DNA from: Pseudoalteromonas nigrifaciens
GTDB lineage: Bacteria > Pseudomonadota > Gammaproteobacteria > Enterobacterales > Alteromonadaceae
Length of the DNA: 64,000 nt
Reading direction: 5' to 3'
NCBI RefSeq assembly: GCF_002221505.1
Contig: NZ_CP011036.1
Coordinates: 62,001 to 126,000 of the forward strand
Shown here: in pieces, positions 26,249-34,745 of the stretch
Layout of the letters: every line of letters begins with the position of its first letter
Numbering within the stretch: position 1 is the first letter of the stretch
Made by a program: the position numbers and the translations under genes
Notes under the pieces: model-generated
The model's input: the letters and a program-made list of their open reading frames with translations, nothing else
The model's database searches: none
Told to the model about the DNA's origin: nothing

Positions 26249-27820
26249 ATGACGGTAGAAAAAACCCATCTCGAAATTTGTAATTTAACTAAAGAGCAAT
26301 ACCCACAAATTAAAACCTTGATGGATCAAGCATACCCAGATTTAGGTGGTGCATGGCCTAGCCATACAATTTTTAGATTAATAGACCAGTTTCCAGAAGG
26401 GCAAATAGGCATTGTGGATGATGGTGTGCTGGTAGGCTTAGCATTAAGCGTGCAAGTAGACTATGCCCGCTTTTCTAACCCCCATACCTATGAAGACATA
26501 GCCGATGGTCATGACCGCGTATTTAGTGATACCGCTGGCGATGCACTGTATGGCTTAGATGTTGCGATTAGCGAAACGCACAGAGGTATGCGCCTTGGGC
26601 GTAGGCTGTACGATGCCCGAAAAGAATTGTGCCGCCAATACAACTTACGCGCTATTTTAGCGGGTGGTCGTATTCCGCGTTATTACAATCACAGTAATGA
26701 AATGACCCCAATGGAATATATAGCTAAAGTAGATCAAAAAGAGCTGTACGATCCTATCTTAAGTTTTCAGCTAGCAAACGATTTTCAAGTTAAACGCTTA
26801 CTTAAAAAGTATTTACCCGAAGATCAAGAATCAGTAGGTTATGCCACATTACTGGAGTGGAATAACATATTGTACGAACCAACCGACACCGTTATTAATA
26901 TAGTAAAGTCGATTGTGCGTGTAGGTGCGGTGCAGTGGCAAATGCGTAAGGTGGAGTCGGTAGAGGAAATGCTCAAGCAGGTCGAGTATTTTGTTGATAC
27001 GGTTTCTGATTATCAAAGTGACTTTATTTTATTCCCTGAGTTTTTTAATGCCCCGCTAATGGGGTTAACTGAGCAAGTTAATCAAACCGAAGCGATCCGC
27101 AATTTAGCCGAGTACACAGAAACCTTTAAAAATGCTATGTCGCGTATGGCAATTGAATACAATGCCAATATTATTACCGGCTCAATGCCAGTAGCCGACG
27201 GGGATAAAATTTATAACGTCAGTTATTTATGTCACCGCAGCGGTAAAATAGATGAGCAACGTAAAATTCATATTACCCCGCATGAGCAAAATGACTGGGT
27301 TATTCAAGGCGGCGACAAAATAGCGGTATTTGAAACTGATGCTGGGCGTGTTGGTATTCAAATTTGTTACGATGTTGAGTTTCCAGAACTATCTAGAATT
27401 ATGGCCAAAGAAGGCTTAGAAATTTTATTTGTACCTTTTTGGACTGATACTAAAAATAGCTATTTACGGGTACGTCATTGTGCTCAAGCACGCGCTATTG
27501 AAAACGAATGTTATGTGGTTATAGCAGGCTCTGTTGGTAACTTACCAGAAGTAGAAAGCCTAGATGTACAGTTTGCACAATCGGCAGTACTTACACCGTC
27601 TGACTTTTCATTCCCACATGATGCAACACTCAATGAGGCAACCACTAATACCGAAATGTTGTTATTTAGTGACCTTGATATGGATAAATTAAAAATTCTT
27701 CACAGCGAAGGGACAGTACGTAACTTAAAAGATCGACGTGAAGATTTATACGACATAATGCTAAAAAAAGTGAGCGACGATAAAAAGGTTAGTGCGGATA
27801 AGCAAAAAAGTAGCTTTTAA
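26249..27820 (+). CDS. GNAT acetyltransferase-nitrilase fusion protein
   Basis: 523 residues. The N-terminal about 200 residues form a GNAT domain (acetyl-CoA loop around HRGMRLGRRLYDARK); residues about 225-515 form a carbon-nitrogen hydrolase with the Glu-Lys-Cys triad in LFPEFFN, RKIHITPHE and GIQICYDVEFPE. The same two-domain architecture occurs in other bacteria. It probably acetylates an amine and hydrolyses a related amide, but the substrate is unknown. I chose ATG 26249: AAGGAG lies 6 bases upstream. No signal peptide, so cytoplasmic. Confidence 0.9.
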   Translation: MTVEKTHLEICNLTKEQYPQIKTLMDQAYPDLGGAWPSHTIFRLIDQFPEGQIGIVDDGVLVGLALSVQVDYARFSNPHTYEDIADGHDRVFSDTAGDALYGLDVAISETHRGMRLGRRLYDARKELCRQYNLRAILAGGRIPRYYNHSNEMTPMEYIAKVDQKELYDPILSFQLANDFQVKRLLKKYLPEDQESVGYATLLEWNNILYEPTDTVINIVKSIVRVGAVQWQMRKVESVEEMLKQVEYFVDTVSDYQSDFILFPEFFNAPLMGLTEQVNQTEAIRNLAEYTETFKNAMSRMAIEYNANIITGSMPVADGDKIYNVSYLCHRSGKIDEQRKIHITPHEQNDWVIQGGDKIAVFETDAGRVGIQICYDVEFPELSRIMAKEGLEILFVPFWTDTKNSYLRVRHCAQARAIENECYVVIAGSVGNLPEVESLDVQFAQSAVLTPSDFSFPHDATLNEATTNTEMLLFSDLDMDKLKILHSEGTVRNLKDRREDLYDIMLKKVSDDKKVSADKQKSSF

Positions 27821-27946
27821 TCACTACAAAATAGGTAGCTTATTAAAGTGTGAGCTGGTTAATTATCATTAATCTTGTTTATTGCTGTTAATGAATAAAT
27901 TAGCTCGCTAAAATACCGCAAATTTTTAATAGAGTGAGTGCTTTAA

Positions 27947-28264
27947 GTGGCTTGGATGTATTTAATAATTGCGGGCTTGCTTGAAATTGGCTGGCCAATA
28001 GGCTTAAAAATTTCGCAACAAAGTGACAGCCGCTGGTTAGGTATTGGCATTGCGGTTGCATTTATGGTGGTTAGTGGTTTTATGTTGTGGCTAGCTCAAC
28101 GTGATATTCCTATGGGTACATCTTATGCGGTATGGACAGGCATTGGCGCTGCTGGCACATTTATTGTGGGCATTTTGTTTTATGGTGATGCCGCCACTTT
28201 TGGCCGTATTGCCGGTGTCTTAATGATTATTTGCGGTGTGATCACACTTAAAATAAGTCATTAA
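27947..28264 (+). CDS. SMR-family Gdx/SugE-type guanidinium or quaternary-amine exporter
   Basis: 105 residues with four membrane helices. Glu13 in GLLEIGW is the proton/substrate-coupling residue, and GWPIGLK plus AVWTGIGAAG are the features of the Gdx/SugE subtype rather than EmrE. Gdx proteins export guanidinium in exchange for protons as dual-topology dimers. The GTG start is needed for the canonical N-terminus. I looked upstream for a guanidine riboswitch and did not see one. Confidence 0.9.
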   Translation: MAWMYLIIAGLLEIGWPIGLKISQQSDSRWLGIGIAVAFMVVSGFMLWLAQRDIPMGTSYAVWTGIGAAGTFIVGILFYGDAATFGRIAGVLMIICGVITLKISH

Positions 28265-28289
28265 AAAGTAAACTCAACGCGGTTTAATC

Positions 28290-28325
28290 AAAAAAAGCGC
28301 AGGATTAAAAGCCTGCGCTTTTTTT
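28290..28325. terminator. Bidirectional terminator
   Basis: A 14-bp stem pairs AAAAAAAGCGCAGG (28290-28303) with CCTGCGCTTTTTTT (28312-28325). It serves both the SMR gene (rightward) and the EamA gene (leftward). Confidence 0.92.
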
Positions 28326-28333
28326 GCCAGTAA

Positions 28334-29212
28334 TTAATTGGGCAGCATGACTAAAATAGCGGCAACAGCAATGAGTAATAACCCGGCGCTGTCTTGTTTT
28401 TTAAGCGGTTGTTTTAGCCACAGTACGGCAATGAGTATGGTAAAAAACACCTCTATTTGGCCAAGCGTTTTTACATAGGCAACATGCTGCAAGCTCATGG
28501 CGCTAAACCAGCCAATAGAGCCCACACAGCTAAAAATACTAATCGCAACAGTTGTGCTTTTATATTGCCAAAGTTTACTGAGGGTGTGTGGCTCTTTTAA
28601 TAATAAATAACCCAGCAATATTAGAGTTTGTAAGCTAATAACAAAAAGCAGTACCCAAGCAGCAGAGTGAGGAAATAATAGCCCTGAATTTAAACTGCCC
28701 TCACGTACCCATAATGAAGTAAGCGCAAAGCAAGTACCGCACGCAAGCCCTAATAAAGCTGTTTTGGCATCGAAGCGTTTAATGCTGGTTATACCGCTCA
28801 TTAGCAGTACGGCAATAGCCCCTAAAAATACCCCCAACCAACCCAATAAGGTTAACGCCGAGCCAAAAAATAATACTCCTAAAATAGCGGCAACCAAAGC
28901 CTCACTTTTTGCAAGCCCAGCGCCCACAGCGTAATTATTCATTTTAAATAATTTAACCATTAAGCCAGTAGCAAGAATTTGCATAATACTTGCGCCAATA
29001 ATAAAGCCCCAAAAAGCATTATTAAAACTAGGCATAGCGGTATCTTGGTATTGATATAAACCATACAAATACACAGCAGCAATAGGGCCTGCAACAATAA
29101 AACGCGATAGAGTAACGCCAGCTACGCTCACATTACTACTTAACTTACTTTTTAGTGCATTGCGCCACGCCTGCATAAAAGCGGCTAAAAAAGTGAAAAA
29201 TACCCAAGTCAT
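28334..29212 (-). CDS. EamA/DMT-family transporter
   Basis: 292 residues with about ten membrane helices in two EamA repeats, the normal DMT length. N-terminal FLAAFMQAWRNALKSKL and mid-protein AGLAKSEALVAAILGVLFF, then a second repeat ending VEVFFTILIAVLW-like. Inner-membrane exporter of unknown small molecule. It is unrelated in close detail to the truncated EamA protein at the left edge. Divergent from the region holding the possible small RNA. Confidence 0.85.
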   Translation of the reverse strand: MTWVFFTFLAAFMQAWRNALKSKLSSNVSVAGVTLSRFIVAGPIAAVYLYGLYQYQDTAMPSFNNAFWGFIIGASIMQILATGLMVKLFKMNNYAVGAGLAKSEALVAAILGVLFFGSALTLLGWLGVFLGAIAVLLMSGITSIKRFDAKTALLGLACGTCFALTSLWVREGSLNSGLLFPHSAAWVLLFVISLQTLILLGYLLLKEPHTLSKLWQYKSTTVAISIFSCVGSIGWFSAMSLQHVAYVKTLGQIEVFFTILIAVLWLKQPLKKQDSAGLLLIAVAAILVMLPN

Positions 29213-29264
29213 AATAACAATACAAAAATAATAGAGGGCGATAAGTTAACAAGGTATACAAAGT

Positions 29265-29384
29265 AAAGCGATAGTGCTTTAGGCTCAGCTGCGACAATAT
29301 GCCGCAGTTTAACTGCCGTAAATTAGTTTATAGTTGGCTTGATGTTACTGTTTAGCCGTCAGGCGCTTATCTGGCGGCTTTTTT
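29265..29384 (+). ncRNA. Candidate small RNA or leader with terminator
   Basis: Between the divergent EamA and MAPEG genes, a strong rightward terminator (arms 29355-29362 and 29371-29378, then six T) stands with no rightward gene ahead of it. Two more hairpins precede it: AAAGC/GCTTT at 29265-29280 and a 7-bp stem at 29287-29309 with CTGCG/CGCAG. This suggests a short terminated transcript, either an sRNA or an attenuated leader of the MAPEG gene 50 bases downstream. No family recognised; the promoter is unclear. Confidence 0.35.
29355..29384 (+). terminator. Orphan rho-independent terminator
   Basis: GCCGTCAG (29355-29362) pairs with CTGGCGGC (29371-29378) with one wobble, followed directly by TTTTTT. 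It reads rightward although the nearest upstream gene is leftward. Confidence 0.8.
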
Positions 29385-29433
29385 ATAGTGGGTGTGTTAT
29401 TTTAAATAATTAACAATAACAAAGAACCGTACT

Positions 29434-29817
29434 ATGACTATTTTAATCGCTTGTGCTTTATTGGCCGTTGTAATGCCTTATTTAGCAAGAATACCCGCAG
29501 TAATCGAACTTAATAAATTGGGCGGCTACGACAACAAGCATCCGCGCCAACAACAAACTCAATTAACCGGTTTAGGAGCGCGCGCTTTAGCTGCACACCA
29601 AAACTGTTTTGAGTCGTTAGCAGTATTTGCCGTTGCACTTGCGGTGGTATTAGGCACTAATAATGTTAATGCGGTAACCGAAACCTTGGCGATGAGCCAC
29701 ATTGTAGCGCGTGTTTTATTTTGTGCTTTTTACTACCTTAACCTAGATATTATGCGCTCAATTATGTGGTTTGTTGGTATAAGTACAGCTATTGCAATGA
29801 TTGCAGTGAGCTTTTAA
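29434..29817 (+). CDS. MAPEG-family membrane protein
   Basis: 127 residues with four membrane helices. The segment GARALAAHQNCFESLAVFAVAL carries the MAPEG Asn/Glu pattern in helix two, and the ending RSIMWFVGISTAI is typical of the bacterial group. MAPEG relatives conjugate glutathione or reduce lipid peroxides in membranes, but the activity of this bacterial subgroup is untested. An orphan terminator 50 bases upstream may regulate it. Confidence 0.85.
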   Translation: MTILIACALLAVVMPYLARIPAVIELNKLGGYDNKHPRQQQTQLTGLGARALAAHQNCFESLAVFAVALAVVLGTNNVNAVTETLAMSHIVARVLFCAFYYLNLDIMRSIMWFVGISTAIAMIAVSF

Positions 29818-29853
29818 ATTTATTTTAAAACCCCAAAGCGTTTTAAAAGGCGC

Positions 29854-30543
29854 TTACTTTATAATATCGCTTTTATTAATTGCAATATATTGCCCTTGGG
29901 CAAGGTTTAGCGTTTGCAGGGTTAGCTCGCTAATTTGCTCGCGATACAAGTCAATTACCTTGTAACCACAATAGTGTGCCATTTTTCTAATTTGCCTATT
30001 AAGCCCTTGCTTTAAAATAATACTAAATTGTTTGTCTGCTATTTTTTCAACGCTACAGGGCAAGGTTATTTGCTTATCTACCGGTACACCTGCGGCCATT
30101 TTTGTACAAAACTCGGCATCAATGCTTTTATTAACGCTAACTAAGTAACGTTTTGGCTGGTGGAAGTCGGGATGAATTAGTTGGTTACACAACTCACCAT
30201 CGTTGGTTAATATAAGCAAGCCACGGGAGTCTTTATCAAGACGGCCAATAGGGTAAACCCGCGTAATAGTAGGCAGGTGGTGATAAAGGCTAGCAGGGTC
30301 ATTCTGATCAAGCTTGCAGTCAATACCTACAGGCTTATGATAAGCAAAATAAATTAACTCAGCAGTGCCTTTAATAATTTGCCCGTTAACTGTTATTTGG
30401 TCTTGCTCATCAACATGGTCAATATGATTAGCCGGGCGGTTATTTACTATCACTGCACCTTCGTCAATTAAGCGTGAGGCTTGTTTACGCGAGCAAACAC
30501 CAGCATGGGCAATGTATTTAGCGAGTCGAATTTTGGTGCTCAT
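29854..30543 (-). CDS. RluF/RsuA-family rRNA pseudouridine synthase
   Basis: 229 residues. An S4 RNA-binding domain (about 4-60, RLAKYIAHAGVCSRKQASRLIDEG) precedes the catalytic domain with the Asp motif PIGRLDKDSRGLLILTND and GLNRQIRKMAHYCGY. The order and motif details are closest to E. coli RluF (23S U2604), though it lacks RluF's long basic tail. It isomerises uridine to pseudouridine in rRNA. The precise target is inferred. Confidence 0.88.
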   Translation of the reverse strand: MSTKIRLAKYIAHAGVCSRKQASRLIDEGAVIVNNRPANHIDHVDEQDQITVNGQIIKGTAELIYFAYHKPVGIDCKLDQNDPASLYHHLPTITRVYPIGRLDKDSRGLLILTNDGELCNQLIHPDFHQPKRYLVSVNKSIDAEFCTKMAAGVPVDKQITLPCSVEKIADKQFSIILKQGLNRQIRKMAHYCGYKVIDLYREQISELTLQTLNLAQGQYIAINKSDIIK

Positions 30544-30722
30544 AAATGGTTGCTGTTAGTCATTGGCAAAAGTGTGCAGCAGATTATAGCAAAGCTGCCA
30601 AGTAAACATTACTGAAGGTGGGTAAATAGCTATAAATTTAGTGTTAGGCGCTACAGAATATGCATTTTTATAAGCAGCTGTTGGTTTAATAATTTTTAAT
30701 TTTATAAATATTAGAGGCGTTA

Positions 30723-31151
30723 ATGTATCAATTATATGCAAATAATGACGATTGCTTAAATCAGGCGCTTCGTCAAAAAATAGTGGCGTTTAATAGCGCG
30801 CATTTTGATGCTGAGCGTATGTCTATTGGTTATCAGTTTTTAGACGCACAAGAGGAATTGGTCGCTGGGATTAGTGGCTGTGTATTTGGCAATTGGTTGC
30901 AGATAAATTGGCTTTGGTGCAGCGAGTTAGTACGTGGCAATGGCTTGGCGACTAAGTTATTAGTCGCACTTGAAGCGGCTGCAGTTGAGCTTGGGGCAAC
31001 GAGGGGGCAGCTCGATACGCTTGATTTTCAAGCCAAGCCTTTTTATGAAAAGCACGGTTACCAAGTTAAGTATCAACTTAATAATTATCCGCGCACGGGT
31101 ACTCGCTATTTTATGGAAAAATCGCTTATTAAACCCTTGCAGGGTGATTAA
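30723..31151 (+). CDS. GNAT-family acetyltransferase
   Basis: 142 residues of single GNAT domain. The acetyl-CoA-binding stretch is LVRGNGLATKLLVALEAAA and the C-terminal FYEKHGYQ is the usual beta-strand/helix end. Such small enzymes acetylate amines of varied substrates; target unknown. Its stop codon overlaps the stop of the converging HopJ-family gene by four bases. Confidence 0.87.
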   Translation: MYQLYANNDDCLNQALRQKIVAFNSAHFDAERMSIGYQFLDAQEELVAGISGCVFGNWLQINWLWCSELVRGNGLATKLLVALEAAAVELGATRGQLDTLDFQAKPFYEKHGYQVKYQLNNYPRTGTRYFMEKSLIKPLQGD

Positions 31152-31504
31152 ATAGCTTTAAGTGGCTCGCCTGTAAAGGTTACGCCTAAAAACGGGGTCA
31201 CTTCAGGAGCAAGCATAAAGGTGCGAATATTCATATGATCGCTACCTTTGGGGTTGTTAAGCACATCTTGATGATAAAACTGACCAAAGCAATCGAGCGT
31301 ATTTTGTTTACTAAGTTGGTTTAGTTTTGCAAAAGCGAAAATTTTGCAAGAACCATTGTTCTCGCTCGCAGCACTAAGTAAACCATGATTATTAAATGCG
31401 CAAGGGGTGAAGCGGTAATGTGTATCGATAATTGCCATAGTGTCGGTAAATTCGATGCTTTTTGGCTCATTTGCCAATTTTTCTAGGTAGTCACTTAGAG
31501 TCAC
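31148..31504 (-). CDS. HopJ-family protein
   Basis: 118 residues resembling the HopJ type III effector family: start LSDYLEKLANEPKSIEFTDTMAIIDTHYRFTPCAFNNH and a central QLSKQNTLDCFGQFYHQDVL are characteristic. Members are widespread in free-living marine gammaproteobacteria without type III secretion, so an effector role is unlikely here. The family's function is unknown. It lies downstream of the yigB-like gene and converges with a GNAT gene. Confidence 0.85.
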   Translation of the reverse strand: MTLSDYLEKLANEPKSIEFTDTMAIIDTHYRFTPCAFNNHGLLSAASENNGSCKIFAFAKLNQLSKQNTLDCFGQFYHQDVLNNPKGSDHMNIRTFMLAPEVTPFLGVTFTGEPLKAI

Positions 31505-31583
31505 TTTCTGTCCTTAGGATTATTTTTATACTTAACTCTAACCTATCTGTTTACTGATTTATATTAAACTAGTACACGTGCAC

Positions 31584-32288
31584 TTAAATTAAGTGTGATA
31601 AGGCATTAATGTTAGTTATTTCAATATCGGCAAGGCCTTTGTAAGTATAGTTGGCAGCTTGGTTATTTAACCATACAGATTGGCAGCCGGCATTATTAGC
31701 GCCTTGCACGTCGCTATCTAGGCTGTCACCAATGTGTAAAATAGCTTTGTGTGGCACCTGTAAATGTGTAGCTGCTTGATCAAACAAGTTATTGTGCGGT
31801 TTAGCTTTACCATGTAAACCCGCTTGCAGTACCAAGTTAAATTTATTATTTAAATTAAACTGGCTCACATCGGCATTGCCGTTGGTTATGGCTATAAGGG
31901 TAAAGCGAGTAGCGAGCTTATCGAGTAAGTTAAGTACGTCATCGGTCACGGTTATATTACTGCGAGCTTGAGCAAATACCTTGTACGCAGCACTTGCAAA
32001 GTGTTTTGCGTCGTCGGCATTAAAGCCTTGCTTAGCAAGAAGTAAGCCCAGTGTTTGCAAACGCCACTGTGTTACATCTTCAATTAATTTTGGCTGCTGT
32101 TGCAGTGCACAATCACGACAATGCAGCCATTGCTGCAAGCCCTGATGTTGATAACCCGGCAGGGTATTTAAATAATCAGTTTGCGCTTGTACGGCGGCTT
32201 TTATAATAGGGCGATTGTCGTAAAGGGTATCGTCTAGGTCGAAGCTTAATACCGACACAGGTGCAATGGCACGATTAAAGCGGATCAT
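31584..32288 (-). CDS. yigB: YigB-like HAD phosphatase
   Basis: 234 residues. HAD motif I is SFDLDDTLYDNRP (nucleophile first Asp), motif II is AITNGNAD and motif IV is HIGDSLDSDVQGA. E. coli YigB dephosphorylates the riboflavin intermediate 5-amino-6-(5-phospho-D-ribitylamino)uracil and FMN. The same gene order dapF-DUF484-xerC-yigB as in E. coli strengthens the assignment. It starts 11 bases after xerC. Confidence 0.9.
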   Translation of the reverse strand: MIRFNRAIAPVSVLSFDLDDTLYDNRPIIKAAVQAQTDYLNTLPGYQHQGLQQWLHCRDCALQQQPKLIEDVTQWRLQTLGLLLAKQGFNADDAKHFASAAYKVFAQARSNITVTDDVLNLLDKLATRFTLIAITNGNADVSQFNLNNKFNLVLQAGLHGKAKPHNNLFDQAATHLQVPHKAILHIGDSLDSDVQGANNAGCQSVWLNNQAANYTYKGLADIEITNINALSHLI

Positions 32289-32299
32289 ATTATGGTTTC

Positions 32300-33247
32300 C
32301 TAATCGGTTCGCTTTTTTGCCCTTGGGTGCGTGTTGTCGTACACCTTGGCTAAATGCTGAAAATCTAAATGAGTATACACTTGAGTGGCCGACAAACTAC
32401 TGTGCCCGAGCAGTTCTTGTACCGCGCGTAAATCCCCAGATGACTCTAAAATATGCGAAGCAAACGAGTGGCGCAATTTGTGCGGATGCACTTGCGAGCT
32501 AATGCCTTGCTTGATGCCCCATTCTTGCATTCTTAAACGTACTTGGCGTACCGAAATGCGATTTTTTTTGCTACTTAAAAATACTGCCACTTCGTCAGGG
32601 GTTGCAAATTGAGGGCGTATTATGAGCCATTTTTTTAGCGCGTTTAGCGCTTTACTGCCTACCGGAATTAAGCGTTCTTTATTGCCTTTACCGCGTACTA
32701 ATATTTCACCATTTGCGGCGCTTATATCTTGTAGGTTGGCACCAACTAACTCGCTAATACGTAAACCTGATGAGTACATAAGCTCCATCATGGCTTTGTC
32801 TCTAATGGCCAGAGGTTCGTCGTCGGGTATTTCGAGCAAGCGTGCCATTTGATCTACATCGAGATTTTTAGGTAAAGGCTTAGCAAACTTAGGCCCTTTT
32901 ATGCCTACCGCTGGGTTATGGTAATGCGCTTGTTTAGCAATATTTTTGGCTTTTAAGAATTTATATAAACTGCGAATACAACTGAGCTTTAAACTAATAG
33001 TGCGGCCACTTAATTGTTTTGAGCGCAGTGCCATGCTGTAACGGCGAATATGCTCACCCTGTACACTAAACCAGTCGTCGCAGAGCTTACTAAAGTAAAG
33101 CGCTGCAAAGCCAAGTTGGCTGACATATTGGTTAACAGTGTGCGCTGAGTATTGCCTTTCAAACTTTAAATAGTCGCTAAATAAAGTAATAGGCGTGCGC
33201 CAGTTATCGCTTAAGTCGCTGATATTTGGCGCAGGGTTGTCACTCAT
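32300..33247 (-). CDS. xerC: Site-specific tyrosine recombinase XerC
   Basis: 315 residues. An N-terminal core-binding SAM-like domain precedes the catalytic domain with Arg in GLRISELVGAN, the HxLRH box HPHKLRHSFASH, GH in LLGHSSLS and the nucleophile Tyr in QVYTHLD. XerC with XerD resolves chromosome dimers at dif before cell division. It overlaps DUF484 by 4 bases and sits in the conserved housekeeping block, so it is not a phage integrase. Confidence 0.96.
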   Translation of the reverse strand: MSDNPAPNISDLSDNWRTPITLFSDYLKFERQYSAHTVNQYVSQLGFAALYFSKLCDDWFSVQGEHIRRYSMALRSKQLSGRTISLKLSCIRSLYKFLKAKNIAKQAHYHNPAVGIKGPKFAKPLPKNLDVDQMARLLEIPDDEPLAIRDKAMMELMYSSGLRISELVGANLQDISAANGEILVRGKGNKERLIPVGSKALNALKKWLIIRPQFATPDEVAVFLSSKKNRISVRQVRLRMQEWGIKQGISSQVHPHKLRHSFASHILESSGDLRAVQELLGHSSLSATQVYTHLDFQHLAKVYDNTHPRAKKRTD

Positions 33248-33855
33248 GCAAGTTCCAGCAACCTTGACTGCAGAGCGACTACAAAGTCTAGTACAAAAAG
33301 GGTGTCTTGTGCGGGCTCAAAGTGGTTGGCGTTGTTGCTGGCAAAAGCCAAAATAGCAATTGGCTTGTTAATATCACCAATTAAATAAATAGCCGTTGAT
33401 TGCGTCGTATCGCTAAATAACAAATCTCGTTCTTGCTGATTAATACGCCCTAAATAGTGCCCTGAATTACTCAGGCGATGCTCAACAAGTTGAGCATATT
33501 TAGTGTCGTACTTTACTAACCGACAGTCGCTAATATCTGGATTGCTACAAATAATATCTTGTAAGTTACTGGCAAGCGCATCGAAGTCGTTATTACTGCA
33601 AAGCTGTTGATGGCATAGGCTAAATAAGCGATACACTTGCTCATTTTGTGCAGCGTATTTGCTCATGCTGGCAATTTGATTTTTTAACAACGTATTGTGC
33701 TCGCGCAATTGCCGCTGCTGAATATGCACCAAAGATGTTGCACCTTGAGCTTGTTGTTGCAGCTCAAGCTGAGCAAGTAGCTCAGGGTGCTGAATTAAAA
33801 AATCAGGGTGGTGTTGTAAATAATCTACCACTTGCTGCGCGTTTAGCTCACTCAT
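33244..33855 (-). CDS. DUF484 protein (YigA-like)
   Basis: 203 residues. The beginning [24 protein letters not shown] is the DUF484 signature, followed by a coiled coil (about 38-65) and a GAF-like domain. Function unknown; it is almost always coupled to dapF and xerC. It overlaps dapF and xerC by 4 bases at each end, showing translational coupling. Confidence 0.92.
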   Translation of the reverse strand: MSELNAQQVVDYLQHHPDFLIQHPELLAQLELQQQAQGATSLVHIQQRQLREHNTLLKNQIASMSKYAAQNEQVYRLFSLCHQQLCSNNDFDALASNLQDIICSNPDISDCRLVKYDTKYAQLVEHRLSNSGHYLGRINQQERDLLFSDTTQSTAIYLIGDINKPIAILAFASNNANHFEPAQDTLFVLDFVVALQSRLLELA

Positions 33856-34682
33856 AGTGCCACTTGTCCATCAAACACATGCTCTGCTGGGCCGGTCATA
33901 CGTACTGGGTGGCCTTCACCGTTCCAGCGAATTTGTAAACTGCCACCGGGTAAGTCTACTTGTACTGTGCTGATTAATTTATTTTGAATAAACCCAATAA
34001 CCATTGCTGCACAAGCGCCTGTACCACATGCTAATGTTTCGTTTACACCGCGCTCCCACACTCGTAATTTAATATGCTCTTTGGAAATAACTTGCATAAA
34101 ACCAATATTAGCTCGCTGCGGAAAACGCTCATGGTTTTCAAGTAACGGACCCAAAATATCAACTTGTGCGGTAGTAATATCGTCAACTTCTAATACACAA
34201 TGTGGGTTACCCATAGAAACCGCGCCACTAAAAACAGTATGCTCTTCGGTACGAATAATATAGGTCAGTTCGCGCTTGGTTGCTTTGAGTGGGATTTTAC
34301 TTGGCTCAAAATTAGGATGGCCCATATTTACAGTTACTTGGCCGTCTTTTTCTATGTATAGGGTTAAATTACCCGACTTAGTAGACACAGTAATTTTGTG
34401 TTTATTGGTAAGGCCTTTCATACGTACAAAGCGGGCAAAGCAACGTGCGCCATTGCCGCATTGCTCTACTTCGGTGCCATCGGCATTAAAAATACGGTAA
34501 TGAAAATCGAGATCAGGGGAGTATGGTGCTTCAACCATTAGCAGTTGGTCAAAGCCAATGCCAAAATGGCGATCGGCCAGTTTTATTATTTGATCTCGCG
34601 ACAAAAAAACGTTTTGTGTAATATTATCAATCACAACAAAGTCGTTGCCTAAGCCGTGCATTTTGGAAAAATTAACTAACAT
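33852..34682 (-). CDS. dapF: Diaminopimelate epimerase
   Basis: 276 residues, normal length. The two catalytic cysteines are Cys75 (EQCGNGARC) and Cys219 ([10 protein letters not shown]), the thiolate pair that interconverts LL- and meso-diaminopimelate. The product serves peptidoglycan and, through adjacent lysA, lysine. Cofactor-independent cytoplasmic enzyme. It lies 63 bases after lysA and overlaps DUF484. Confidence 0.97.
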   Translation of the reverse strand: MLVNFSKMHGLGNDFVVIDNITQNVFLSRDQIIKLADRHFGIGFDQLLMVEAPYSPDLDFHYRIFNADGTEVEQCGNGARCFARFVRMKGLTNKHKITVSTKSGNLTLYIEKDGQVTVNMGHPNFEPSKIPLKATKRELTYIIRTEEHTVFSGAVSMGNPHCVLEVDDITTAQVDILGPLLENHERFPQRANIGFMQVISKEHIKLRVWERGVNETLACGTGACAAMVIGFIQNKLISTVQVDLPGGSLQIRWNGEGHPVRMTGPAEHVFDGQVAL

Positions 34683-34745
34683 AGCGCTCTAATTCGGTTT
34701 TGCTCTGCGCTAATCATGCCACAGAGCAGGGACTTACAAAAACGT

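Noticed and set aside
27821-27946. Possible guanidine riboswitch before the Gdx/SugE gene
   Set aside because: I looked for the paired hairpins with ACGR loops or the ykkC-type folds and did not see them.
31148-31504. HopJ family as a type III effector
   Set aside because: No secretion genes are nearby and the family is common in free-living marine bacteria without type III secretion.
32300-33247. Tyrosine recombinase as a sign of a mobile element
   Set aside because: It lies in the conserved lysA-dapF-DUF484-yigB block and has the XerC form; no attachment repeats or phage genes are near.
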